From positions 62,001-126,000 of the forward strand of contig CAWJEE010000016.1 of NCBI GenBank assembly GCA_963841815.1: 64,000 nt of DNA, read 5' to 3'. Position 1 is the first letter of the stretch, and the number at the start of each line of letters is the position of its first letter. The notes under the pieces were generated by a model. It did not search any database. It was not told the origin of the DNA and saw nothing but the letters and a program-made list of their open reading frames with translations. The translations under genes and the position numbers were made by a program. Positions 18,030 to 27,512 of this stretch are shown here, piece after piece. The stretch comes from JAOUJD01 sp963841815. GTDB taxonomy: Bacteria > Pseudomonadota > Gammaproteobacteria > Burkholderiales > Burkholderiaceae_F.

Positions 18030-18479
18030 TCACGAATCGAGCTCCGTGTCGTCGAGCGGGTCTTCCTGCCCGTCGGCCCACCGAAAGTCGGCCGCGTTGC
18101 GTTCGAGGTGGGCGTGGTGCAGCTCCGTCACGAACTCGCCGTAGTCGAGGGCTCTCAGTGGCGGCTCCTTGCGGCCCGCGGGACCCAGCAGCTCTCCGCT
18201 GCGTTTGGGAAGGCCATTCTTGGGCGGCGCGGCCCTGACGTCGAAGAACGCGACGTCTGAGCCGTCCGGCTGATACAGCCCGATGTAGAGGCGCTCGAGC
18301 CGATCGTCCTCGTCCTGCGGGTTCACCCGGTTCGCATAAGGCCGCAGGTGCCGGACCCAGCTGCCGAAGGAGGAAGGCGTCTTCGTGGTGCGCTTTCGGG
18401 TCTGCTCGCGCCGCTCCTCCATAGCCACTCGGCTCAACCGCGCCTGGCGCTCGAATAGTTCTGGAGTCGGTGCTTTCAT
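18030..18479 (-). CDS. Hypothetical protein, 149 residues
   Basis: Not recognised. The protein starts MKAPTPELFERQARLSRVAMEE, is hydrophilic and charged, has no membrane segment or signal peptide, and ends in an acidic tail (EDPLDDTELDS). A basic N-terminal third (RREQTRKRTTK) precedes a central stretch with conserved-looking motifs (LERLYIGLYQPDGSDVAFFDV). It is convergent with icmF with one base between stops. The composition is protein-like and the frame is uninterrupted, but no function can be given. Confidence 0.6.
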   Translation of the reverse strand: MKAPTPELFERQARLSRVAMEERREQTRKRTTKTPSSFGSWVRHLRPYANRVNPQDEDDRLERLYIGLYQPDGSDVAFFDVRAAPPKNGLPKRSGELLGPAGRKEPPLRALDYGEFVTELHHAHLERNAADFRWADGQEDPLDDTELDS

Positions 18480-18624
18480 CGCTCGAGGTCAAACGGATCC
18501 GCGGAGTCTAGTGGGCTCGAGCTCCGATCTCTTCCCTAAAGCACTTCGGCCCAGTGCTGGATCGAGACGTGTAGGCGACGGGTCGCATCATTTACGCTGG
18601 CTATATGCACAGCAGTGCGGTCAC

Positions 18625-19203
18625 TTATCTGACGGACCGCTCGCGGTACTCGCGCACCAGCGCCCGGGCGTTGCGCTTCACCGCAGTGAGCACCTTGTGC
18701 CTCGCCGCCGCGTCCTGCATCGCACGCGCCAGCATCACCGCGCCGACGCTCTGCGCGATCAGCGCCCACGCGGCGTCGTCCGAGTGCACATGACGTTTGA
18801 GTGCCGCCTGAACGGCCAGCAAGCCACCCTCGAACGCCTGCCGAACGCCGGAGTCCGCGCGCGCCACGTCGGCGGCGAGAGACGGCAGGGCACAGCCGAG
18901 TTCCGGGCGGCCGACGTGCTCGGGACTGATGTACGCGGCGAGCGCCTTGTCGAGTTTCGCGACATCCCCGGCCGGGACGGCCGCGAACCGCGCCGCCGAC
19001 CGTGCGAGTTCCGCTTCGATGATTGCCGCCAGAAGCTCCGACTTCCCGCTGAAGTGCTTGTACACCGCGCCCGACGTGACGCCGGACGCCGCCGCGAGAT
19101 CGTCGACGCCGGTCGCCGCGAAGCCGCGCTGTTTCGCCAGGCGGGCTCCGCCTTCGACGAGGCGCTGTCGCGCCTGCTGCTTGTGCTCCTTGGGATAGCG
19201 CAC
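18625..19203 (-). CDS. TetR-family transcriptional regulator
   Basis: A 192-residue TetR regulator: the helix-turn-helix (RGFAATGVDDLAAASGVTSGAVYKHFSGKSELL) begins near residue 25, followed by a helical ligand domain of the TetR_C class. GTG at 19203 gives a normal N-terminus; the long upstream extension of the frame overlaps the divergent gene and is rejected. It faces the molybdoenzyme gene at 19292 and probably acts at the TAACG-TG-CGTTA repeat between them. Confidence 0.85.
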   Translation of the reverse strand: MRYPKEHKQQARQRLVEGGARLAKQRGFAATGVDDLAAASGVTSGAVYKHFSGKSELLAAIIEAELARSAARFAAVPAGDVAKLDKALAAYISPEHVGRPELGCALPSLAADVARADSGVRQAFEGGLLAVQAALKRHVHSDDAAWALIAQSVGAVMLARAMQDAAARHKVLTAVKRNARALVREYRERSVR

Positions 19204-19247
19204 GTCCGTGATCCCCGGGTCTGTTGACCCTGCCGAGGCACATAGGA

Positions 19248-19259
19248 TAACGTGCGTTA
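19248..19259. promoter_or_regulatory. Candidate TetR operator (TAACG-N2-CGTTA)
   Basis: A perfect inverted repeat TAACG/CGTTA with a TG centre and partly symmetric flanks (GG..CC), in the 88-bp gap between the divergent TetR gene and the molybdoenzyme gene, 33 bases before the latter's start. Its position suggests control of both. Confidence 0.5.
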
Positions 19260-19291
19260 CCCATAAAGCAAGAGCCAGCGGCGGGAGCGCG

Positions 19292-21607
19292 ATGACGACC
19301 GAACTCGAACCCGGCGAGTGGAAGAAGACCGCCTGCATCCTCTGCGCCGTCAACTGCGGCCTCGAAGTGCAGACGCGCGGCGCGCACATCACGCGCATCC
19401 GCGGCGACAAGGCCAATCCGGTGTCGCAGGGCTACGTCTGCGAGAAGTCGCAGCGCATGGACCACTACCAGAACGGCGCCGATCGCATCGACTCGCCACT
19501 GCGCCGGCGCGCGGACGGCAGCTACGAGCGCATCGACTGGGATACGGCCTTGCGCGAGATCGCGGCAAAGCTCGCGGACATCCGCGCGCGCCACGGCGGC
19601 GAATCGATCTTCTATTACGGCGGCGGCAGCCAGGGCAACCACCTCGGCGGGACGTATGCCGACAGCACGCTGAAGGCGCTGGGCGTGAAGTACCGCTCCA
19701 ACGCGCTCGCGCAGGAGAAGACTGGCGAGGCGTGGGTGCAGGGCAAGTTGATGGGCTGCGGCATCCACGGCGACTTCGAGCACTGCGAGGTCGCTGTTTT
19801 CGTCGGCAAGAATCCGTGGCAGTCGCACGGATTCGCGCGGTCGCGGACGCTGCTCACGGCGATCAAGCACGATCCCGCGCGCTCGCTGATCGTCATCGAC
19901 CCGCGGCGCAGCGAGACTGCCGCGATGGCGGACTATCACCTCGCGGTGCGCCCGGGTACCGACGCGTGGTGCCTCGCCGCGCTGGCGGCGATCCTCGTGC
20001 AGGACGGCCTGCTGGCGCGCGACTGGCTCGTCGAGCACACGACCGGGTTCGAAGCGGTCGAGCCGGCATTGAAGGCGATCCCGGTGGCTGAGTACGCCCG
20101 TCGCTGCGGTATCGACGAGGCGCTGCTGCGCCGGGTGGCGGAGCGCATCGCGCGCGCGAAGAGCGTGTCGATGATCGAGGACCTCGGCGTGCAGATGAAC
20201 CGGCACTCGACGCTCAACAGCTGGCTGCAGCGCCTGGTGTGGCTGCTGGCCGGCCACTTCGCGCGGCAGGGCACCAACAACGCGTTCGTCCCGTTGCTGG
20301 GACTGTCAGCCTTTTCGAAGGGCGAGGGCGACGCGACGCGCAAGGAAGGCGTGCCGAGTCCATGGAAGCGCAGCCCGGTCACGCAGTCGCGCATCATCAT
20401 GGGCCTCGTGCCGTGCAACGTGATCCCGGAGGAGATCCTCACCGACCATCCGAAGCGCTTCCGTGCGATGCTGATCGAGAGCGCCAACCCGGCGCACTCG
20501 CTCGCCGACACGCAGCGGATGCGCGAAGCGATCCGCGCCCTCGAACTGTCCGTCGTCGTCGACGTCGCGATGACGGAAACCGCGCAGCTGGCCGACTACG
20601 TGCTGCCCGCAACCAGCCAGTTCGAGAAGGCCGAGGCCACGTTCTTCAATCTCGAGTTCCCGCGCAACGGCTTCCACCTGCGGCGGCCGCTGTTCGAGCC
20701 GCGCCGCGGCACGCTGACCGAGGCCGAGATCCACGCGCGCCTGCTCGAAGCGATGGGCGAGCTGTCGGAACGGGACTACCGCTTCCTGCGCGTCGCGGCG
20801 CGCTTCGGGCTGACCGCCTTTGCACTCGCGTTCGCGTGGGCGTCCAAGCGCGACAAGCGCATTGCCCGCTATGCGTCCGTCGTCCTCTACCGGACGCTGG
20901 GCACGCAACTGCCGCCGGCGCTCGCCGCCGCGGCGTCCCTCTGGGGCATCTGCCAGATGTACGTCCGGCGGCAACCCGACGCGGCGCGGCGCGCGGGCTT
21001 CGCGGGCAGTCCGCTGCGCGCGGGCAATGCGCTGTTCCAGGCCATCGTCGATTCGCCGTCGGGCGTGGTCTTCGCGGTCAGCGAGTTCGAGGACAGCTGG
21101 AAGGCCGTGCGGCGGCCGGGACACCGCATCGAGCTTCACATCCCCGAGCTGCTCGCGGAACTGCAGTCGCTGGCCAGCGAGGCACCCGCGCGGTCGCCGG
21201 ACTTTCCGTTCGTACTGTCAGCTGGCGAGCGCCGCAGCGATACCAGCAATACGTCGGTTCGCGACAGCGCATGGCACCGCAAGGGCTCGTTCGGGACGCT
21301 GCGGATCCATCCGTCCGATGCGGTGTCGCTCGGCTGTACCGAGGGCGACCGGGTGCGCGTGACCTCGGCGCGCGGCAGCGCGGAGGCGCCGGTCGAGATC
21401 ACGGATGAACTGCAGCCGGGGCACGTGTCGCTGCCCAACGGCCAGGGGATCGACTACCGGCGCGCGGACGGCACCGTCGAGCGGCGCGGCGTCGCAGTGA
21501 ACGAACTCACCGACGTCCGCGACCGCGATCCGTTCGCCGGGACGCCGTGGCACAAGCACGTCGCGGTCAGGATCGAGCGGCTGGTCACCCAACGCGTCGC
21601 AGCGTAG
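19292..21607 (+). CDS. Molybdopterin-dependent oxidoreductase (DMSO reductase/formate dehydrogenase superfamily)
   Basis: A 771-residue single-subunit molybdopterin enzyme. The N-terminus carries a [4Fe-4S] motif (CILCAVNC, then Cys 27 residues later in GYVCEKSQR). The Mo-bis-MGD domains follow, and the C-terminal beta-barrel has PSDAVSLGCTEGDRVRVTSARG and LPNGQGIDYR. The start at 19292 has GGGAG eight bases upstream. No electron-transfer or maturation subunit is adjacent, so the redox partner is unknown. A hydrophobic helical stretch around residues 500-570 separates the catalytic and barrel domains. Substrate cannot be assigned. Expression is probably controlled by the divergent TetR protein. 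Confidence 0.88.
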   Translation: MTTELEPGEWKKTACILCAVNCGLEVQTRGAHITRIRGDKANPVSQGYVCEKSQRMDHYQNGADRIDSPLRRRADGSYERIDWDTALREIAAKLADIRARHGGESIFYYGGGSQGNHLGGTYADSTLKALGVKYRSNALAQEKTGEAWVQGKLMGCGIHGDFEHCEVAVFVGKNPWQSHGFARSRTLLTAIKHDPARSLIVIDPRRSETAAMADYHLAVRPGTDAWCLAALAAILVQDGLLARDWLVEHTTGFEAVEPALKAIPVAEYARRCGIDEALLRRVAERIARAKSVSMIEDLGVQMNRHSTLNSWLQRLVWLLAGHFARQGTNNAFVPLLGLSAFSKGEGDATRKEGVPSPWKRSPVTQSRIIMGLVPCNVIPEEILTDHPKRFRAMLIESANPAHSLADTQRMREAIRALELSVVVDVAMTETAQLADYVLPATSQFEKAEATFFNLEFPRNGFHLRRPLFEPRRGTLTEAEIHARLLEAMGELSERDYRFLRVAARFGLTAFALAFAWASKRDKRIARYASVVLYRTLGTQLPPALAAAASLWGICQMYVRRQPDAARRAGFAGSPLRAGNALFQAIVDSPSGVVFAVSEFEDSWKAVRRPGHRIELHIPELLAELQSLASEAPARSPDFPFVLSAGERRSDTSNTSVRDSAWHRKGSFGTLRIHPSDAVSLGCTEGDRVRVTSARGSAEAPVEITDELQPGHVSLPNGQGIDYRRADGTVERRGVAVNELTDVRDRDPFAGTPWHKHVAVRIERLVTQRVAA

Positions 21608-21677
21608 GCGACGCGAGCCGAGCCGCGGCGCCGTGCCTGATTGCCGGGTCGCGCCAGGCCTGGCCGCGACTTCGGGC

Positions 21678-22325
21678 TCAGACAAGCGGAGTCGACAGTT
21701 TCTCTGTAGCAAACGCCCGCTGCACCGCGGGCCGCGCCAGCATCCGCTGCAGGTACGGCGCCAATCGTGGCAGGCTGCGCGCCGGGCGCGCGAAGTTGCG
21801 GGTCCAGCGGCAGAGCATCAGCGCATACGGATCGACCGCGCTGAACGTCGAACCGAGCAGCCAGTCGCCGCCGTGCGAGCCCAGTTGTTCGTCGAGTCGG
21901 TCGAGCATGGAACCCGCCCGCGCTTCCGCGCGGTTTCTCACCTGCGCCGCCGCGTTGGCGTCGCCGTCGTCGACGAGGCGCTCGCTATAGAAGTAATGCA
22001 TCAGCATCGCCTGCAGCGTGTTGGTGCACCAGAAGAGCCACTGGTAGAAGTGCGCGCGCTCCGGCGTGCGCAGCGGCGGCACGAGCTTCGCGTCCGGGTA
22101 CCGGTCCGCCAGGTGGAGGCAGATGGCGGCGGACTCGTAGAGGACAAAGTCGCCTTCCACGAGCACCGGGATCTGCCCGTTCGGATTCAGCCTCAGGTAC
22201 TCGGGCGACTTGTGGGCCGCGTGTGCGCGATCGACGAACACGAGTTCGAACGGCGCGCCGATCTCCTCGAGCAGCATGTGAGGCGCCAGGCTGGCGTTGC
22301 CGGGGTGGTAGTAGAGCTGGATCAT
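21678..22325 (-). CDS. Glutathione S-transferase family protein
   Basis: A 215-residue cytosolic GST: thioredoxin-fold N-domain (MIQLYYHPGNASLAPHMLLEEIGAPFEL; NPNGQIPVLVEGDFVLYESAAICLHLADRYP) with the cis-Pro and ES glutathione-binding motif, then the all-helical C-domain (WLLGSTFSAVDPYALMLCRWT). The start at 22325 marks the beginning of homology; the long upstream extension is a GC-rich shadow. Role probably glutathione-dependent detoxification; substrate unknown. Confidence 0.9.
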   Translation of the reverse strand: MIQLYYHPGNASLAPHMLLEEIGAPFELVFVDRAHAAHKSPEYLRLNPNGQIPVLVEGDFVLYESAAICLHLADRYPDAKLVPPLRTPERAHFYQWLFWCTNTLQAMLMHYFYSERLVDDGDANAAAQVRNRAEARAGSMLDRLDEQLGSHGGDWLLGSTFSAVDPYALMLCRWTRNFARPARSLPRLAPYLQRMLARPAVQRAFATEKLSTPLV

Positions 22326-22509
22326 CGCGAGCTTCGCATCGGCTGGACGAGTAGGGCTGCTGAATGGAGCGCCGCGATCATAGGCGCTTGCGATGCGATC
22401 CCGTCCGTCTCGCCGGCCGTAGCCGGACCCGCGGTGCGGGGGGACAGGGCAGCGCCGTCGAGTTCGGCGCGCGACAATGCCTCCTCCTCTTCCCGGACCA
22501 CGCGCCGCC

Positions 22510-22815
22510 ATGAACGATCCGCGCTTTCACGACGACACCGCCCGAGGCCGCTACCAGCTGCTGCTCGGCGACGACGAACTCGGCTTCATCGAATACGACC
22601 GAGTCGGCGAGAAGTCGATCCTGATCAAGCACACCGAAGTGTTGCCCGGCCACGAAGGCAAGGGCTACGCGGCGACGCTCGTGCGGAGTGCGCTGGACCA
22701 CATCCGTGGCCAGGGCAAGTCCGTGATTCCGATCTGCACGTACACGATGAACTGGGTGCGCAAGCACCCCGACTATCACGGCCTCGTGCCGGAAGACCTG
22801 CGCCGCACGCTGTGA
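22510..22815 (+). CDS. GNAT-like N-acetyltransferase domain protein (YjdJ family)
   Basis: A 101-residue protein of the short GNAT-like group: the acetyl-CoA site region is HTEVLPGHEGKGYAATLVRSALDHIRGQGKSVIPICTYT, with the (Q/G)-x-x-G-x-G/A type loop. YjdJ-type proteins are single-domain and lack a defined substrate. The ATG at 22510 was chosen over 22477 because family similarity begins with ARGRYQLLLGDDELGFIEY just after it. It is divergent from the GST gene. Confidence 0.85.
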   Translation: MNDPRFHDDTARGRYQLLLGDDELGFIEYDRVGEKSILIKHTEVLPGHEGKGYAATLVRSALDHIRGQGKSVIPICTYTMNWVRKHPDYHGLVPEDLRRTL

Positions 22816-22870
22816 GTTCGCCGCCCGGTCACCGTCGCCGGACGGCGACCGGATGACGGGACCGCGCGGG

Positions 22871-23236
22871 TCAGTGAGCGATCGACCGCCCGCGGGCCCG
22901 GAACTCCGCGCTGCGCAGCAGCGTCTGCCGGTCGGCGGCGTCGCACACCATGAACGCGGCGACGAGGCGGCCGACCTGCGTGGCGAGATCCGGCGCCGGC
23001 GCGGACTTGCGCGGCGCGGCGCCGTGGATCAGCTCCTCGACCGTGATGCCGAGGGTGTTCGAGAGGCTCACCCACTTGTCGCGGGCCGGGCGTGCGCATC
23101 CGCTTTCCCACATCTCGATCTTTTGTCCACTGACGCCGATCCGCGCCGCCAGCTCCTCCGTCGACATGTGCCGTGCCTCGCGCTTCGACTTCAGCAGCGC
23201 CGGGAATTGCTCGCTCAGTACGCCTGTCTTCCGCAT
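22871..23236 (-). CDS. XRE-family helix-turn-helix regulator
   Basis: A 121-residue one-domain regulator. The HTH_XRE segment KREARHMSTEELAARIGVSGQKIEMWESG is followed by LGITVEELIHG, then a linker and a C-terminal helix. The start at 23236 was chosen for its strong ribosome-binding site (GAGGAGG, nine bases upstream) and because similarity to such regulators starts there. Target unknown. Confidence 0.85.
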   Translation of the reverse strand: MRKTGVLSEQFPALLKSKREARHMSTEELAARIGVSGQKIEMWESGCARPARDKWVSLSNTLGITVEELIHGAAPRKSAPAPDLATQVGRLVAAFMVCDAADRQTLLRSAEFRARGRSIAH

Positions 23237-23447
23237 CGGTGTGCCTCCTCGCAACGGGCCTTCGTCCGGGCCCTGGAATCCCCCCGGATGAACGCCGTGG
23301 CCCACGGCGCCGTGACTGCGAAGGGGCGCGTTGCCGTGCGTTGAGACCGAGGGCTTCGTGGAAACTGGATTGCGGGGACAGGCTAGCGCAGGGAGGCCGG
23401 GGCCAGCGCTACCCAATTCGCGTCGGGCGTCGCTCGCCGCTCAGGAC

Positions 23448-24092
23448 TCAGAGGGCGTACGGGCTCTGGCGTTCGAGCTGCTGCACATTGACCGCGAGCT
23501 GTTGCGCGCGGACGGTGAGTTCGTCGATGCGCGTGGCGAGTTCCACGCGGTCCTGGCCAAGGCGCACGAGTTCCTGCGCGAGGAACACGCGGCGGTCGTT
23601 CGGCACGTTCGGCAGCAGCAGCTCCGCAGTCGCGCTCGCGATCGCGTTGTCCGTGCGCACGAGCCCGTCGCGCGCGCTGCGCAGCCGCGCCTGCGTGCCG
23701 CGCAGGTCGGCGCGCGCATCGTGGATCTGCATGCCCCAGCGGAGGCCGTTCACGAAGCCCGCCTCGGTCGCGGCCGGGCACACGTTCGCGTAGCCGCCTC
23801 CGTTCAGCCCGACGCGGTAGCCGTTCCGCGGCTGGCAGTACTCGACGAGGCCGCGGTCGCGGCCTTCCATCCAGGCCGCGAGGTCGGGCGTGACCTGATG
23901 CTTGGCGCAGGCGACGCGGTGTGCGCCGATGCGGTCGGCCGGGAATCCGCGCAGGCCGTCTTCGTAGCCGATCGTGCGCCAGTCGGCGGCCGCGCACTCG
24001 TCCTTGCCCATGCCGGTGGCGCAGCCGGCGAGCAGCACGGCGGCGGCAGCAGCGGCAAGAGCCGCACGGAAGGAACGCGGGGACGAACTCAT
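23448..24092 (-). CDS. DUF2799-type lipoprotein
   Basis: A 214-residue predicted lipoprotein: basic n-region, hydrophobic core and lipobox LLAGC. The mature part has repeated aromatic/Gly motifs (DWRTIGYEDGLRGFPADRIGAHRVACA; VEYCQPRNGYRVGLNGGGYANVC; GFVNGLRWGM) characteristic of DUF2799 proteins, then a long helical region with probable coiled coil (ELVRLGQDRVELATRIDELTVRAQQLAVNVQQLE). Function unknown; likely periplasmic face of the envelope. ATG at 24092 gives a proper signal peptide. Confidence 0.82.
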   Translation of the reverse strand: MSSSPRSFRAALAAAAAAVLLAGCATGMGKDECAAADWRTIGYEDGLRGFPADRIGAHRVACAKHQVTPDLAAWMEGRDRGLVEYCQPRNGYRVGLNGGGYANVCPAATEAGFVNGLRWGMQIHDARADLRGTQARLRSARDGLVRTDNAIASATAELLLPNVPNDRRVFLAQELVRLGQDRVELATRIDELTVRAQQLAVNVQQLERQSPYAL

Positions 24093-24155
24093 CGTCCCCG
24101 ATTGTCGACGCCGCTCGCAGGGGCGAAGCGGCGAATTCAAGCCGGAACGCGGGCC

Positions 24156-24545
24156 CTATTTCGAAGGCGGCACGTAGGTGATCACGTTCAGCCACGCGCC
24201 CTGTGGATCGGCGATCACCGCGAAGCGACCGACGCGCGGGATGTCCGCCGGCCCGTGCAGCACCTTGCCTCCCAGCGCGGTCGCCTGCTGCGCGCAGGCG
24301 TCGACATCCTTCACCGTGACGTAGCAGCCCCAAGCGGGCGGCATGCCGCCCGCTGCCGCCGGCATCTTCATGATGCCGCCGATCGAGGTGCCGTCGGCCT
24401 TCACGACGTGGTAGTCGCCTTCGGGCATCGGCATCGGGTCCGCCGTCCAGCCGAACAGCGACTGATAGAAGCGCAGCGCCGCGTCGGCGTCGCTCGTCAT
24501 CAGTTCGCTCCAGCTGAACGCCCCGTGCGTGGTGTAGGCGTCCAT
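24156..24545 (-). CDS. VOC (glyoxalase/bleomycin resistance) family protein
   Basis: A 129-residue vicinal-oxygen-chelate protein: two beta-alpha-beta-beta-beta units (FSWSELMTSDADAALRFYQSLFGW; WGCYVTVKDVDACAQQATALGGKVLHGPADIPRVGRFAVIADPQGAWL). The PADIPRVGRFAVIADPQGA stretch is typical of the small cytosolic glyoxalase-like proteins of proteobacteria. Metal-dependent or simply ligand-binding; substrate unknown. Confidence 0.88.
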   Translation of the reverse strand: MDAYTTHGAFSWSELMTSDADAALRFYQSLFGWTADPMPMPEGDYHVVKADGTSIGGIMKMPAAAGGMPPAWGCYVTVKDVDACAQQATALGGKVLHGPADIPRVGRFAVIADPQGAWLNVITYVPPSK

Positions 24546-24630
24546 GGTGTGCTCCTCGCGCGAGTGGTCGGGACGGCGAGTCTAGGCGGCGCGCGTGCCG
24601 CGCGCCATCGACGGGGCGGATCGACCCCGC

Positions 24631-25188
24631 TCAGACGAGGGCCAGCACGAGCAGGAGCGCCCAGGCGATGAGGCCGGCGCCGATCACGATCTGCACGGTT
24701 TCCGTCGCGACCACCGCTTCACGCTTGCGGCCCAGCGCCTGCAGGCCCTGGTAGAGAAGGGCGCACGAGAGCGCCAGGGCAATGGAGGAGACGGCGGCAT
24801 TGAAGACCAGGTTCGGGACCAGCAGGCTCAGCGACGAAAGCCAGAGCGGCACGGCGGCGATCGCCGCCAGCAGGTACGAGTCGTGATAGTCGACGGCCAG
24901 CCCGTTGGTGTCGCCGACCTGCCTGATCAACCAGCCCATCAGCGTGAAGGTGGCCAGCTCCGCCACGAGGAACACGGCGGCCACGACGACCCAGTCCCTC
25001 GGGCGCGCCGCTGGCCCGAATACCTCGGGATAATGCGTACCGGCGTAGTAGAGCATCGCGGGCGGCAGCAGAGAAAGCGGCAGCACGAGAAGCAGGACGA
25101 CCTTGAGGATTCCGGGATGAATGCGCGCCAGGTCCGGCCAGCCCTCGTCGGCCGAAAGCGGAAGCTTGGCAAGTGACAGCAGGCTCAT
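24631..25188 (-). CDS. Yip1-family integral membrane protein
   Basis: A 185-residue inner-membrane protein with about five hydrophobic helices. Its N-terminal region HPGILKVVLLLVLPLSLLPPAMLYYAGTHYP and the PLWLSSLSLLVPN motif resemble bacterial YIP1/DUF1282 proteins. The start at 25188 has GGAGAC six bases upstream. It is divergent from the MarR-type gene; the 94-bp gap contains an AT-rich stretch (25250-25266) that may hold both promoters. Function unknown. Confidence 0.75.
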   Translation of the reverse strand: MSLLSLAKLPLSADEGWPDLARIHPGILKVVLLLVLPLSLLPPAMLYYAGTHYPEVFGPAARPRDWVVVAAVFLVAELATFTLMGWLIRQVGDTNGLAVDYHDSYLLAAIAAVPLWLSSLSLLVPNLVFNAAVSSIALALSCALLYQGLQALGRKREAVVATETVQIVIGAGLIAWALLLVLALV

Positions 25189-25282
25189 GGCGTGTCTCCG
25201 TTGCGCACGCGGTGCCTCGACCCGAGCGGGATCGAGAAGTATCACGGCATGATATGTAATTTATAGGCCCGTCGCCCCCCGA

Positions 25283-25705
25283 ATGTCAACCTCGAGACCC
25301 GCCAGACGCTCCCGCCTCGGCAAGGCCGACTTCGAGCGCCTGTCCCGATTTCGTCACCGGCTGCGTCGTTTCCTGCGATTCAGCGAGGAGCTGTGCAAGG
25401 ATTGGGGACTCACGGCGCTCCAGTACCAGCTGCTGCTGCACGTCATGGGCTTCCCCGGGCGCAACTGGGCCACGATCAGCGAGCTCGCGGAGCGCCTGCA
25501 GGCGCATCACCACGGCGTGGTCGCCCTGGTCGATCGCTGCGAGAAGCTGGAACTGCTGGAGCGCTGCCCCGGGCGGACCGACCAGCGCACGGTTGAAATC
25601 CACCTCCTGCCGAAGGGGGAGAAGCTGCTCGCCAGCGTCGCGGCTCTCCACCAGGACGAGCTTCAGCTTCTTCTGCGCGAGTTCTCGGATGGCGGGCTGA
25701 CCTAA
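25283..25705 (+). CDS. MarR-family transcriptional regulator
   Basis: A 140-residue winged-helix regulator: recognition region WATISELAERLQAHHHGVVALVDRCEKLELLERCPGRTDQRTVEIHLLPKGEKLL with the D-x-R wing motif (TDQR). Usually a dimeric repressor responding to small phenolics or oxidants. The divergent Yip1 gene is the nearest likely target. A hairpin follows immediately after the stop. Confidence 0.9.
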   Translation: MSTSRPARRSRLGKADFERLSRFRHRLRRFLRFSEELCKDWGLTALQYQLLLHVMGFPGRNWATISELAERLQAHHHGVVALVDRCEKLELLERCPGRTDQRTVEIHLLPKGEKLLASVAALHQDELQLLLREFSDGGLT

Positions 25706-25730
25706 GATCGAACCTTTCGCAGGTTCGATC
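25706..25730 (+). terminator. Hairpin after the MarR gene, possible terminator
   Basis: A perfect 10-bp stem GATCGAACCT/AGGTTCGATC with loop TTCGC, starting one base after the marR stop and followed by only TCCTT. It may terminate marR or attenuate the thiolase gene 18 bases downstream. Confidence 0.5.
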
Positions 25731-25748
25731 TCCTTCCGGCACCGTCCC

Positions 25749-26927
<1,179 letters not shown>

Positions 26928-26934
26928 GCGGCCG

Positions 26935-27471
26935 ATGGCCCAGCGCGCCACTGTCTACCGCACCGACCTCACCGTTTCCGATGTCGACCGCGGCGTCTAC
27001 TCGCAGCACGCGCTGACGCTGGCGCGGCACCCGTCAGAAACCGAGGAGCGCCTGATGGTGCGGCTGCTCGCGTTCGCGCTGCACGCCGACGACGCGCTCG
27101 TCTTCGGGCGCGGCCTGTCGACCGAGGACGAGGCCGACCTGTGGCAGCGCGACGCGACCGGCGTGATCGTGCGCTGGATCGACGTCGGCCTGCCGGACGA
27201 AAGGGACATCCGCAAGGCGTGCGGGCGCGCGCGGGAAGTCGTCGTGCTGGCCTATGGCGCGCGGCGCGTCGACCAGTGGTGGAGCGACAACGCGGCCGCC
27301 CTGTCGCGGCTCGGGAACCTGAAAGTGTTCACGCTGACGGCCGCGGAGACCGAGGCGCTGCAGGCGCTCGCCGCGCGGTCGATGACGCTGACGTGCACCG
27401 TCCAGGACGGCCACGTGTGGCTCGCAACCGAGCGGGCGACCGTCGAAGTCGCGCCGGCGCGCCGCCCGTAG
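26935..27471 (+). CDS. yaeQ: YaeQ family protein
   Basis: A 178-residue member of the YaeQ family, whose fold is related to the PD-(D/E)XK nuclease core but whose role is not established. Family landmarks seen: ATVYRTDLTVSDVDRGVY at the N-terminus, LARHPSETEERLMVRLLAFALHA, the acidic GLSTEDEADLWQ and WIDVGLPDERDIRKACGRAREVVVLAYG. It follows the thiolase gene closely, so co-transcription is likely. Confidence 0.92.
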   Translation: MAQRATVYRTDLTVSDVDRGVYSQHALTLARHPSETEERLMVRLLAFALHADDALVFGRGLSTEDEADLWQRDATGVIVRWIDVGLPDERDIRKACGRAREVVVLAYGARRVDQWWSDNAAALSRLGNLKVFTLTAAETEALQALAARSMTLTCTVQDGHVWLATERATVEVAPARRP

Positions 27472-27512
27472 CAGTGCCGAGCGAGGCGCCTGCCTGGAAT
27501 GAAGCGGATGCG

